Assembly: GCA_001636495.1 (NCBI GenBank)
Contig: KV440964.1
Location: 2,000,666 to 2,064,665, forward strand
DNA from: Sutcliffiella horikoshii
GTDB lineage: Bacteria > Bacillota > Bacilli > Bacillales > Bacillaceae_I
Direction: 5' to 3'
Length of the DNA stretch: 64,000 nt
A model generated the notes under the pieces. That model was not told the DNA's origin and ran no database searches. It saw only the letters and a list, made by a program, of their open reading frames with translations. A program made the position numbers and the translations under genes. Positions 45,212 through 53,841 of the stretch are shown here, in pieces (position 1 is the stretch's first letter; each line of letters begins with the position of its first letter).

Positions 45212-46882
45212 TTGAAAAAGATATGGTGGAAAGAAGCAGTTGCCTATCAGGTATATCCAAGAAGTTTCATGGATTCCAATGGGGACGGTATTGGTGATTT
45301 ACGAGGAGTTATTTCTAAACTAGATTATTTAAAAGATATGGGTATAGATGTTATTTGGATCTGTCCGATGTATAAGTCTCCGAATGTAGATAATGGCTAT
45401 GACATCAGTGATTATCAGGACATCATGGAAGACTTCGGAAACATGGCGGATTTCGATGAGTTACTAGAAGAAGTGCATAACCGTGAAATGAAGCTTATCA
45501 TTGATTTAGTAATCAATCATACTTCTGATCAGCATGAGTGGTTCATTGAATCTGCATCTTCTAAGGACAATCCAAAACGCGATTGGTACATTTGGGAAGA
45601 TGGAAAGGACGGCAAAGAGCCAAACAACTGGGAAAGTATCTTCAATGGTCCAGCTTGGAAGCTAGATGAGAAGACTGGCCAGTATTACATGCACATCTTT
45701 GCAACAGAGCAGCCTGACTTGAACTGGGAAAATAAAGATGTTCGCTTTGCGTTGTATGATATGATCAACTGGTGGTTGGATAAAGGGATTGACGGTTTCC
45801 GAGTGGATGCTATTTCTCACATTAAAAAAGAGCCTGGTTTCCCGGACTTGCCAAATCCAAAGGGCTTAGATTATGTTCCATCTTTTGACTACATGATGAA
45901 TGTGGAAGGAATCCAAAAGCATCTTGAGGAACTGAGAGAGCAAACGTTTGCACGTTATGACATCATGACTGTCGGAGAAGCAAACGGTGTTAAATTGAAC
46001 CAAGCAGATGAGTGGGTTGGAGAAGAGAACGGGAAATTCAATATGATCTTCCAATTCGAACATCTTGGACTTTGGGAAAAAGGAACAGAAGGCGGCGTAG
46101 ACCTTCTTCAACTGAAGAAAACTTTGACGAAGTGGCAAAAAGGATTGGAAGGGAATGGCTGGAATGCGTTATTCCTTGAAAACCATGACCAAGCTCGTTC
46201 GGTTTCTACATGGGGTAACGATAAAGAATACCTAGTAGAAAGCGCGAAATCACTAGGAGCATTGTATTTCTTAATGCAAGGAACGCCTTTCATCTATCAA
46301 GGCCAAGAACTTGGTATGACGAATGTGAAGTTTGACAGCATTAACGATTACGATGATGTTGGCATGAAAAACCTTTATGACATTGAAAGTGCTAAAGGCG
46401 AGGAGTATGCTGAAAAAGTGATGGAGATCATATGGGCTAAAGGCCGTGACAACTCCCGTACTCCAATGCAGTGGAACGATGAGCCAAACGGTGGATTCTC
46501 AACAGGTACTCCATGGATGGGCGTGAATGAAAACTACAAAACCATCAATGTGAAGAAGCAATGGAACGATCCGAACTCCGTATTAAGCTTCTACCGCGAC
46601 ATGATCAAAATCCGTAAAGAAGAGGATGTATTTGTCTATGGCGAATACAATCTGATTCTAGAAGATGATACACAAGTTTACGGTTATACAAGAACGCTTG
46701 ATAACAAGGTAGCGGTTGTATTATGTAACTTGTGTGAAGAAGAAGTAACAGTAGAGCTTGAAGACCTTGAGGTTGCTTCTACAGACCTACGTCTTCAAAA
46801 CTATGAAGTTGCTGTGCATGAAGGTGTGTCTGAATTGACATTGAAGCCTTATGAGACTCGTGTTTATGTGGTAGCGAAATAA
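45212..46882 (+). CDS. malL: Oligo-1,6-glucosidase / alpha-glucosidase, GH13
   Basis: A 556-residue cytosolic GH13 enzyme that hydrolyses isomaltose-type or sucrose/maltose-type alpha-glucosides. The nucleophile Asp199 is in DGFRVDAI, the acid/base Glu256 in TVGEANG and the third Asp326 in LENHDQAR. The N terminus has the usual WWKEAVAYQVYPRSF. The start is TTG, ten bases after AAGGGAG. A single gene with candidate LacI-type operators and a terminator; no transporter is adjacent. Exact linkage preference is not readable; malL is used on family grounds. Confidence 0.9.
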   Translation: MKKIWWKEAVAYQVYPRSFMDSNGDGIGDLRGVISKLDYLKDMGIDVIWICPMYKSPNVDNGYDISDYQDIMEDFGNMADFDELLEEVHNREMKLIIDLVINHTSDQHEWFIESASSKDNPKRDWYIWEDGKDGKEPNNWESIFNGPAWKLDEKTGQYYMHIFATEQPDLNWENKDVRFALYDMINWWLDKGIDGFRVDAISHIKKEPGFPDLPNPKGLDYVPSFDYMMNVEGIQKHLEELREQTFARYDIMTVGEANGVKLNQADEWVGEENGKFNMIFQFEHLGLWEKGTEGGVDLLQLKKTLTKWQKGLEGNGWNALFLENHDQARSVSTWGNDKEYLVESAKSLGALYFLMQGTPFIYQGQELGMTNVKFDSINDYDDVGMKNLYDIESAKGEEYAEKVMEIIWAKGRDNSRTPMQWNDEPNGGFSTGTPWMGVNENYKTINVKKQWNDPNSVLSFYRDMIKIRKEEDVFVYGEYNLILEDDTQVYGYTRTLDNKVAVVLCNLCEEEVTVELEDLEVASTDLRLQNYEVAVHEGVSELTLKPYETRVYVVAK

Positions 46883-46891
46883 AATATGCTG

Positions 46892-46930
46892 GGAAAGTCT
46901 CACCATTTTGGGTGGGGCTTTTCTTTTTTT
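46892..46930 (+). terminator. Rho-independent terminator after the glucosidase gene
   Basis: AAAGTCTCACC pairs with GGTGGGGCTTT around a 6-nt loop, followed by a T run. Confidence 0.85.
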
Positions 46931-46991
46931 GGTGTGAGAAGAGTTTTAGGTGGGAGGAGGTAACGAGTTTTCTTGGCGGCGATGTGATGAA

Positions 46992-47140
46992 GACCTCTGA
47001 TTCGCTAAAATCTAAAGGGAGAGGTCTTCATTGGCCTTATGAGGACATCAGTTTGATAAGAATGGCAGGAGAGAGGTCTTCATCGCTCTTATGAAGACAT
47101 CAGTTTGGTAGAAATGGCAGGAGAGAGGTCTTCATCACCC
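46992..47140. repeat. 52-bp tandem repeat, about 2.8 copies, hairpin-forming
   Basis: GACCTC/GACATCAG starts recur at 46992, 47044 and 47096, exactly 52 bases apart. The last two units are nearly identical (GTTTGRTARAATGGCAGGAG core); the first is more diverged. At each junction GTCTTCAT pairs with ATGAAGAC (perfect at the second, one mismatch at the first). No protein is encoded. It lies in the 776-base gap between the glucosidase and transporter genes. Confidence 0.85.
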
Positions 47141-47287
47141 CCTATAAAGGCGAGATGGACAGCCCTTTAAACTATCATTCCTAAGTTTTCTTGTATACTT
47201 TTAATATCTATCAAAAAAATCATTGACACTTCTCCTTTAAGGCGGTAAAGTAATACTTAATTCTTTTAATAAACTAAATATTTCGAT

Positions 47288-47457
47288 CTCTTATCAAGAG
47301 TGGCAGAGGGACTGGCCCTATGACGCCCAGCAACCGTTCCGTTTGGAATTGGTGCTAAATCCTGCAAAACAGTGATGTTTTGAAAGATGAGAGAGGGACA
47401 AGTCTATTTGTTTTCATTTAGCGCTCAAACCTCTCTTACTTGGAGAGGTTTTTTATT
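47288..47457 (+). promoter_or_regulatory. SAM-I (S-box) riboswitch with terminator
   Basis: P1 is CTCTTATC (47288-47295) pairing with GATGAGAG (47386-47393). Between them are the conserved S-box strings GAGGGACTGGCCC, ATGACGCCCAGCAACC and GGTGCTAAATCC. The terminator is AACCTCTC (47428) with GAGAGGTT (47443) and T run. The P1 3' strand GAGAGAGG can pair instead with CCTCTCTT of the terminator, forming the antiterminator. High SAM should turn downstream genes off; low SAM or methionine turns them on. Confidence 0.96.
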
Positions 47458-47476
47458 TTGGGTTCGAATAAACACC

Positions 47477-47604
47477 GCTGTTGATTTCCGCACTGAGCTT
47501 CGCTTTCCTAGGGGCGCTGGTGGAGCCTCCTCGGCTTTGCCTGCGGGGTCTCCACCTAGCGCTATCTCCCTCAGGAGTCTTCGCTCTGTGCTTCAATCAA
47601 CAGC
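47477..47604. repeat. Dispersed element, copy 2 (128 bp)
   Basis: It has the same GCTGTTG and CAACAGC ends as copy 1 and the shared blocks CTTCGCTTTCC, GGAGCCTCCTCG, TGCGGGGTCTCC, GCTATCTCCC and AGGAGTCT. The flanks AAACACC before and TAG after also match copy 1. It stands between the S-box terminator and the binding-protein gene, so it is part of the transporter mRNA leader. Confidence 0.85.
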
Positions 47605-47658
47605 TAGGTTATCCCAAATTAACAAAAGACAAATTATGCAAAAAGGGGAGTAAAAAGA

Positions 47659-48771
47659 ATGAACAGAAACTTTTTTAAAAAGGGAATTGTTGCACTAACT
47701 ACAGCAACATTATTATTGGCAGGTTGCAGTGGAGGAGGAGATTCTGCGGCTAGCAGTAAGCCGACAGGGCCGATTGAGAATGTACCAGAGAAGTTTGCTG
47801 ATGGAGAAGGTGCAAAAATTAAGGTGATCCGGAAAATTGGCGGGGATGATCATACGGCTCAATTTTTAGCTGGAGCGAAAGAGGAAGGGGAGTCCCTTGG
47901 ATTTACAGTAGATGTTTTCACTGCAAATGGTGACAGTGCTAAATTCCATGATGCTATCAATCAAACCGTTAACCAAGATTATGATGGAGTCATCATTTCT
48001 CATGGTGACGATGCTGCAACTGTGGAAGGTGTTCAGCAGCTTATCGACAGTGGCAAAGAAGTGGTGACATTCGATTCTAATGGAGACCTTGCAAACATTG
48101 ATGGAGTTACGCTAACTTCTCAAGATGATGAGGAGTTGGCAAAATTAGCACTGGATCAGCTGGTCAACGATTTCAACGGGGAAGCAAATGTGGTGTATCT
48201 ATGGGTTGACGGTTTTCCGCCAATGGTTCGACGTAACAATGTGTATAAAGAAACATTAGAAAACAATCCTGGTCTGAATGAAGTGGAACGCTTTGGAGTT
48301 GCAGCTGCTGACACTTCCGTACAAACACAGAACGCGGTTGCGGCAATGTTGAACAAGCATCCAAAAGGAAGCATTGATGCCATTTTTGCTACTTGGGATG
48401 CATTCGCTGTCGGAGCGGCACGTGCGCTGAAAGAAGCAGGACGTGAAGAAATCAAGATTTACGGAATTGATGTTTCCAATGCGGATCTTCAGGAAATCAG
48501 TACGGAAGGAAGTCCTTGGAAATACACAGCTGCTGTGGATCCAAAATTGATTGGTGCGGTAAACCTTCGTTTACTTGCTAAAAAGCTTGCAGGGGAAGAA
48601 ACGCCGCAAACTTATGACTTGGAAGCTTCCTTAATCTCTCAGGAAGAATTGCAACAATCAAGTGAAGCGGTAAACATGGGCAACCTTTCATCAGTAGTGG
48701 AAGGCTGGGGAGAATCGGATGCCTTTTTAGAGGAATGGATGAACACGTTGAAAGAGCATTACAAAAAATAA
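47659..48771 (+). CDS. Sugar-type ABC transporter substrate-binding lipoprotein
   Basis: A 370-residue lipoprotein: signal peptide with lipobox LLAGCSGG (Cys22), then a type I periplasmic-binding fold of the ribose/autoinducer-2 class (IKVIRKIGGDDHTAQFLAGA, the YDGVIISHGD strand, and IKIYGIDVS). It captures substrate outside the cell. GGGGAGTAAAAAG precedes the ATG. It is first of three transporter genes behind an S-box, so the substrate is probably linked to methionine or SAM, with 5-methylthioribose the best guess. A ribose or AI-2 receptor is the alternative, but neither would be expected under SAM control. Confidence 0.88.
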   Translation: MNRNFFKKGIVALTTATLLLAGCSGGGDSAASSKPTGPIENVPEKFADGEGAKIKVIRKIGGDDHTAQFLAGAKEEGESLGFTVDVFTANGDSAKFHDAINQTVNQDYDGVIISHGDDAATVEGVQQLIDSGKEVVTFDSNGDLANIDGVTLTSQDDEELAKLALDQLVNDFNGEANVVYLWVDGFPPMVRRNNVYKETLENNPGLNEVERFGVAAADTSVQTQNAVAAMLNKHPKGSIDAIFATWDAFAVGAARALKEAGREEIKIYGIDVSNADLQEISTEGSPWKYTAAVDPKLIGAVNLRLLAKKLAGEETPQTYDLEASLISQEELQQSSEAVNMGNLSSVVEGWGESDAFLEEWMNTLKEHYKK

Positions 48772-48778
48772 TAGACTG

Positions 48779-48812
48779 CACTCTCTTCATCCGGAGAGAG
48801 TGTTTGTATGTT
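48779..48812 (+). terminator. Hairpin between binding-protein and ATPase genes
   Basis: CACTCTCT and AGAGAGTG form an 8-bp stem followed by TTTGTATGTTTT. It may be a leaky terminator that keeps the binding protein more abundant than the membrane subunits. Confidence 0.6.
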
Positions 48813-48830
48813 TTAGAAAGGGGGAGCAGA

Positions 48831-50348
48831 ATGACAAATACAACACTTGAAATGAAAGATATATCCATTGAGTTTCCTGGGGTAAAAGCGCTAGATCAGG
48901 TGACATTTACAGCAAAGCCCGGTAGTGTGCATGCATTGATCGGCGCAAATGGTGCCGGAAAATCGACATTGATGAAAGTGCTGGCAGGAGCGTACGATCA
49001 TTTCAGCGGGGAAATCAAACTCGGAGGAAAGGGACTTTCTATTTCTAAACCAACTGACTCCCAAAAAGCAGGTGTGCAAATTGTCTATCAGGAAGTGGAT
49101 GCGGCGTTGATTCCAACTCTGTCAGTTGCAGAGAATATCATGCTACAAGAGACGGTCCAGCACTCCGGAAACAAGCAGTGGATCCAATGGAGAAACGTAC
49201 ATAAGAAAGCAGCCAAACAATTAGAGAAGTTGAATAGTAGTATTTCTACTAAGCGTCTAGTAAGTTCACTGACCCTAGCAGAGAAGCAGATGGTCCTGCT
49301 GGCAAGAGCCATTTCAACAGATTGTAAGTTTTTGATTTTGGATGAACCAACAGCCCCTCTTAGCAACAGGGAGACAGAAAAACTATTTTCTGTCATCAAG
49401 AGATTGAAAGAAGAAGGGGTAGGAATCATCTTCATTTCGCACCGAATTCCTGAGATTGTGGAAATCTGTGATGAAATAACGATTATGAGAAACGGACACG
49501 TAGTCAAGAGGGACTTGGTTGAAAACCTCACGCCAGAAAAGATAGTAGAGTGTATGCTTGGCCAGAAGCTAGAGCAACAATTTCCAGCAAACAACACAGC
49601 CAGTGGGGAGCCAATCCTAGAAGTAAAAGGACTCACTGACCATACTATAGTCAAAAATGTAAGCCTCCACGTAAGTGCTGGCGAGGTAGTGGGAATAGCT
49701 GGACTTGTTGGAGCAGGAAAAACGGAGCTGTGCAAGGCGCTGTTTGGAGATACACCAAAAACTAACGGGACCATTCGAATCAAAGGGAAAACGGTCAAGG
49801 TAAACAGCCCCCATGTGGCAGTGCAGAATGGGATGGCATTTGTCCCAGAGGAGCGGAGGAAGGAAGGCCTCAACCTTTACGAATCTGTACAAACCAATTT
49901 GATTTCCGCAAACCTACATGCGTTCACGAAAGCATTGCATTTCCTTGATAAAAAAGCACAGAAAAACAAATCACAAGAGATCATCCAAGCATTAGGCATT
50001 AAAACGCCATCACCGGAAACAAGTGTACACACCCTTTCAGGTGGAAACCAGCAAAAGATTGCTATCGGTAAATGGCTTGTTTCAGAAGCTGATATCTATA
50101 TTTTTGATGAGCCGACAAAAGGCGTTGATGTTGGCGCAAAACGGGACATTTTTGAACTGATTGCGGCCCTTGCAAAGCGTGGTAAAGCCATACTTTATGC
50201 ATCATCTGAGCTTTCTGAGATAGTTGGACTGACAAATCGGGTGTATGTCCTTTACGATGGCAAGGTTACCAAAGAACTTTCCACCGCTGAAACAGACGAA
50301 CAAGAGCTTTTATATTTTTCAACAGGGGGACAAAGTAATGAAAACTGA
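48831..50348 (+). CDS. Sugar-type ABC transporter ATPase, two nucleotide-binding domains
   Basis: A 505-residue RbsA/MglA-class ATPase with two fused nucleotide-binding domains. The N-terminal domain has Walker A GANGAGKSTLMK and Walker B FLILDEPTAPLS. The C-terminal domain has the degenerate Walker A GLVGAGKTEL, signature LSGGNQQKIAIGKWL and IYIFDEPTKGVDVGAK. GAAAGGGGGAG precedes ATG 48831; the longer frame from 48735 overlaps the preceding gene and hairpin. It energises the permease encoded next. Confidence 0.92.
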   Translation: MTNTTLEMKDISIEFPGVKALDQVTFTAKPGSVHALIGANGAGKSTLMKVLAGAYDHFSGEIKLGGKGLSISKPTDSQKAGVQIVYQEVDAALIPTLSVAENIMLQETVQHSGNKQWIQWRNVHKKAAKQLEKLNSSISTKRLVSSLTLAEKQMVLLARAISTDCKFLILDEPTAPLSNRETEKLFSVIKRLKEEGVGIIFISHRIPEIVEICDEITIMRNGHVVKRDLVENLTPEKIVECMLGQKLEQQFPANNTASGEPILEVKGLTDHTIVKNVSLHVSAGEVVGIAGLVGAGKTELCKALFGDTPKTNGTIRIKGKTVKVNSPHVAVQNGMAFVPEERRKEGLNLYESVQTNLISANLHAFTKALHFLDKKAQKNKSQEIIQALGIKTPSPETSVHTLSGGNQQKIAIGKWLVSEADIYIFDEPTKGVDVGAKRDIFELIAALAKRGKAILYASSELSEIVGLTNRVYVLYDGKVTKELSTAETDEQELLYFSTGGQSNEN

Positions 50349-51339
50349 CATTCCAGTTCAAGACAATGCGAAACCGGCTTTCCGTTTTGAATTGTTCGAT
50401 TTTCTATACAAATACGGAACCATCCTTACCATTTTTGTATTGATTGCCGTGTTTGCCCTAGCGAACCCAGCATTTATCCAATCCAATAATGTCATCAATA
50501 TCTTAAGGTCAATTTCGATTGTTACGATTATCGCGATTGGCATCACCATCTCCCTGACAGTGAATGGCTTTGACTTATCCGTCGGGTCTGTTGCTTCCTT
50601 ATCCAATGCCATCGTCCTTTCCATGTTTGTCTGGTTTTCGCAAAATACGGCAGTGGCCATCTTTTCGGCAATAGCAGCAGCACTCTTAGTAGGGGCATTT
50701 AACTCTTTCATGATTGTAAAGTTGAAAATTCCCGATATGCTGATGACGCTTGCGACCATGTTCATCATCCAGGGAATCGCGTTGACCTATACAAAAGGTT
50801 CCACGATATCACAAAATATGGTCATGGCTGACGGAACGTTTGCAACAGGAACAATCAGTCCGCTATTTCAGAAATTTGGACAGGTCCCATGGATCATCGT
50901 CATCATGCTAACGATTGTGGTGGTTGTTCATATTTTCCTCACCTACACAAAGCACGGAAGGTTCATGTATATCATCGGAGGAAATGCAGAAGCGGCAAGG
51001 CTTTCGGGGATTGCAGTAAATAAATACAAAGTAGCGGCCTATTTATTCTCCGCCTTATTAGCAGCAATCGGAGGAATGGTGCTTGCGTCAAGGATCATGA
51101 CAGCGGAAATCAATGCCGGAACACCATACTTAATGGATTCCGTTGCGGCCGCATTTATAGGTTTTGCGGTCTTAGGGGCAGGCAAGCCAAATGCATTTGG
51201 CACATTTATTGGGGCGGTATTGATCGGGATTTTGCAGAATGGCCTCGTCATGATGTCCGTTCCTTATTATGCGATGGATATCGTCAAAGGCTTTGTGCTC
51301 GCCTTTGCGTTGGGGATTACGTATTATAAGCAAAAATAA
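50338..51339 (+). CDS. Sugar-type ABC transporter permease
   Basis: A 333-residue RbsC-family permease with eight to ten membrane helices. The conserved signature GFDLSVGSVASLSN is in the first half and GNAEAARLSGIAVNKYKVAAY is the cytoplasmic coupling loop. ATG 50338 follows AGGGGGACAAAG and overlaps the ATPase stop by 11 bases, so ATPase and permease are coupled. The operon ends here, followed by the tyrS T-box. It likely forms an importer with the two preceding products. Confidence 0.92.
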   Translation: MKTDIPVQDNAKPAFRFELFDFLYKYGTILTIFVLIAVFALANPAFIQSNNVINILRSISIVTIIAIGITISLTVNGFDLSVGSVASLSNAIVLSMFVWFSQNTAVAIFSAIAAALLVGAFNSFMIVKLKIPDMLMTLATMFIIQGIALTYTKGSTISQNMVMADGTFATGTISPLFQKFGQVPWIIVIMLTIVVVVHIFLTYTKHGRFMYIIGGNAEAARLSGIAVNKYKVAAYLFSALLAAIGGMVLASRIMTAEINAGTPYLMDSVAAAFIGFAVLGAGKPNAFGTFIGAVLIGILQNGLVMMSVPYYAMDIVKGFVLAFALGITYYKQK

Positions 51340-51384
51340 ATTTATTGACATTTAAAAATAAATCGCTAAAATAACTATTAATAT

Positions 51385-51712
51385 CTGCATAACGAAGATT
51401 TGTTTTAAACATTTCGGAGTATAAGAACAAAGGCTATGATAAGAAAGAGTAGCAATCATGTAAACAGACAGAAAGTTACCGGCTGATGAGAGGTGCATGT
51501 TGAACGATTGTGAATACATCTTGGAGCTGTGTACCGAAAAGTCATGACTGTGACTGTGTAGGCTACACCGGTGAAGCACCCGTAATCATGTGCTAGAGTA
51601 TCGTCATATGACTGTACTTTCAAAGGTAGGCAATGTGAATTGCTTATGAATTAAAGGTGGTAACACGAGATGAATCGTCCTTTTGGTTAATCCAAAAGGG
51701 CGTTTTTTTTTA
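51385..51712 (+). promoter_or_regulatory. Tyrosine T-box riboswitch
   Basis: Leader of about 330 nt before tyrS. The specifier codon TAC (51515-51517) lies in the loop GTGAATACATC, the AG-bulge area is AGAGTAGCAATC, and the T-box proper is AAAGGTGGTAACACGAG (51653-51669), which pairs with the uncharged tRNA end. The terminator is CGTCCTTTTGG pairing with CCAAAAGGGCG (51676-51702) and T run. Uncharged tyrosyl tRNA should switch on tyrS. Confidence 0.95.
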
Positions 51713-51772
51713 TACCCTTTAGTTCTTATAGAGCTTGCTATATTAGAAATAATATTCCAAGGAGATGTTAGT

Positions 51773-52987
51773 ATGTTGTTAAAACCAGAAGAACAATTGA
51801 CCATCATCATGAAAGGTGCTCAGGAGATTGTAAACAAAGAAGAGCTATTGGCAAAATTGCAGAAGTCTTTCGAAACGCAGACACCCCTGACAGTTAAATT
51901 AGGACTTGATCCTTCAGCCCCTGATATTCATTTGGGTCATGCAGTAGTGCTTAGAAAAATGAAGCAAATGCAAGATTTGGGCCATAAAATTGTCATTATC
52001 ATTGGGGACTTCACTGGGCGTATCGGGGATCCGACTGGAAAAGCAAAGGGTCGGAAAGCCTTAAGTGATGAGCAGGTAAAACAGAATGCACAAACATACT
52101 GTGAGCAGATCTTTAAAGTGTTGGATGCAGAGAAAACGGCGGTGCGATTCAACAGTGAGTGGCTATTTAAACTAACCTTTGAGGAAGTAATCAAACTAGC
52201 AGCCACCACATCGGTAGCAAGAATACTCGAGCGAGACGATTTCCAAAAAAGATACAACAACCAAGTGCCGATCGGCATCCATGAATTCTTCTACCCATTA
52301 ATGCAAGCATATGATTCTGTCGAAATCCAAGCAGACATCGAACTAGGTGGTACAGACCAAACATTTAATATTCTCATGGGACGCACTCTCCAAAAACAGT
52401 GGGGATTAGAAAAGCAAGTTGCCATTTTCATGCCACTACTGGAAGGGTTGGACGGTGTAGAAAAAATGAGCAAAAGCCTTGGTAATTATATCGGTGTTCA
52501 TGAACCGGCTGAAGTAATGTTCAAAAAAGTAATGGAAGTACCAGACGAACTGATTATCAAATACTTTGAACTAGCCACAGATGAACATCCAAAAGAAATT
52601 CAAAAATGGATTCAACAGTTAGAACAAGGAGCAAACCCGAGAGATATCAAACTTAAATTAGCAGAGATCATTACTAACTTATACTGCGGAGAAGAAGAAA
52701 CTAAGAGAGCCATCACATTCTACGAAACGGCCTTTAGCAAAAAAGAAATACCTGATGACATCCCAAAATTATTAATCGAAATAGGAGCCGAAACCGTCCT
52801 AGCCATCATTCCACAATTAGTGGAAAAAGGATATGTTAAAAGCAAAAGCGAATTCCTGCGTTTAATTAAACAAAACGGTGTACAACTCAATAAAGGAAAA
52901 TTAAGCATCGATGAACTAGATCGCGTACTGATGAACGATGAAGTACTGCAAATTGGTAAGAAGCGATTTTTACGGTTAATAAAATAA
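51773..52987 (+). CDS. tyrS: Tyrosyl-tRNA synthetase
   Basis: A 404-residue class I synthetase that charges tRNA-Tyr. The HIGH motif is PDIHLGHAVVL, KMSKS is in EKMSKSLGNYIGVHEP, and an S4 RNA-binding domain ends the protein (KSKSEFLRLIKQNGVQLNKGKLS). The N terminus LLKPEEQLTIIMKGAQEIV is typical of the second bacterial subclass (TyrZ-like), so a second tyrS may exist elsewhere. AAGGAGATGTT precedes ATG 51773. Regulated by the T-box leader. Confidence 0.95.
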   Translation: MLLKPEEQLTIIMKGAQEIVNKEELLAKLQKSFETQTPLTVKLGLDPSAPDIHLGHAVVLRKMKQMQDLGHKIVIIIGDFTGRIGDPTGKAKGRKALSDEQVKQNAQTYCEQIFKVLDAEKTAVRFNSEWLFKLTFEEVIKLAATTSVARILERDDFQKRYNNQVPIGIHEFFYPLMQAYDSVEIQADIELGGTDQTFNILMGRTLQKQWGLEKQVAIFMPLLEGLDGVEKMSKSLGNYIGVHEPAEVMFKKVMEVPDELIIKYFELATDEHPKEIQKWIQQLEQGANPRDIKLKLAEIITNLYCGEEETKRAITFYETAFSKKEIPDDIPKLLIEIGAETVLAIIPQLVEKGYVKSKSEFLRLIKQNGVQLNKGKLSIDELDRVLMNDEVLQIGKKRFLRLIK

Positions 52988-53005
52988 ATATTGAATATTT
53001 TAGGG

Positions 53006-53040
53006 AGCGTTAATTCAGTGATGAGTTAACGCTTTTACTA
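53006..53040 (+). terminator. Probable terminator after tyrS
   Basis: AGCGTTAA pairs with TTAACGCT across a 14-nt loop, followed by TTTAC. The remaining 190 bases up to the next gene show no other gene. Confidence 0.6.
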
Positions 53041-53233
53041 ATATGATTGAAATATTTAGATTAGTTTTAAACCTAAATCTCTACAAGTTGGAGTGTGGGT
53101 TTATTATGTTTAGAGAAAATTATACGAAGTATTACAGGAAGTTTTATAAAAATGGAGAACCTTAAATAAAGGAATCATATTAATTGAGGTTGATCAACCT
53201 CATCAAATTCTAATATTCAAGGGAGAGATTACA

Positions 53234-53704
53234 TTGAAACGAATTGACAATCTTTTAGAAGTACTAGATTCAACATTCGAAAAAGAGAGTTGGTATGTTC
53301 CGTTCAGAAATGCTATAGAAGGACTTACACCAGAACAAGCTATCTGGAAGCCATTTGGTGAGGCAACTAATACTATCTGGGAGAACGTTAATCATCTTAT
53401 TTATTACAAAGAGAGACTTGTTGCAAACTTGGAAGGCAGTGAATGGACAAGTAATCTCGACGGTAATGAAACCTTCTATCTTACCAATCAATCTAATGAT
53501 GATAAAGAATGGAAGAAAGTTGTTGAACGTTCCGAAAACGCTCAACATAATTTAAGACAGGTAATGTCTACAATTTCCGACCGTGATCTTGATCAAAATT
53601 CACTTGAGAGGAAATTACTAGACATCATGCTCCATGATGCATATCATACAGGACAAATTATTCAATTAAGAAAAATGCAAGGATCGTGGCCATCAAATCG
53701 TTGA
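53234..53704 (+). CDS. DinB family protein, second copy
   Basis: A 156-residue DinB-superfamily four-helix protein. Histidines likely to hold a metal are in WENVNHLIYYKERL and in LHDAYHTGQIIQLRKM near the C terminus. It is only distantly similar to the DinB protein at 28354. The start is TTG, eight bases after AAGGGAGAG. It stands alone in the accessory stretch. The substrate is unknown. Confidence 0.85.
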   Translation: MKRIDNLLEVLDSTFEKESWYVPFRNAIEGLTPEQAIWKPFGEATNTIWENVNHLIYYKERLVANLEGSEWTSNLDGNETFYLTNQSNDDKEWKKVVERSENAQHNLRQVMSTISDRDLDQNSLERKLLDIMLHDAYHTGQIIQLRKMQGSWPSNR

Positions 53705-53841
53705 ATTGTAATTATGAACCTAATTTGCGTTTATCCAGAAAGGATTAACAATATTTTTGTGGAACTTGCTGAAAACGAGAAGGATAGTTCAATCATATTG
53801 TCTAACACCAATGTTTAAAAATCTAGACAAGGAGTGAGGTT

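Noticed and set aside
47387-47678. Small ORFs over the S-box tail and dispersed element
   Set aside because: They span riboswitch and repeat structure and lack ribosome sites; such calls are common false genes on this repeat type.
49088-49873. 261-codon minus-strand ORF in the ABC ATPase gene
   Set aside because: Antisense shadow; the plus strand has complete ATPase motifs.
53106-53165. Tiny ORF MFRENYTKYYRKFYKNGEP
   Set aside because: Only 19 residues, no homology, weak ribosome site; could be a gene remnant but cannot be supported.
53714-53818. 34-residue ORF starting MNLICVYPERINN
   Set aside because: No ribosome site or family; probably chance frame or remnant in the accessory region.
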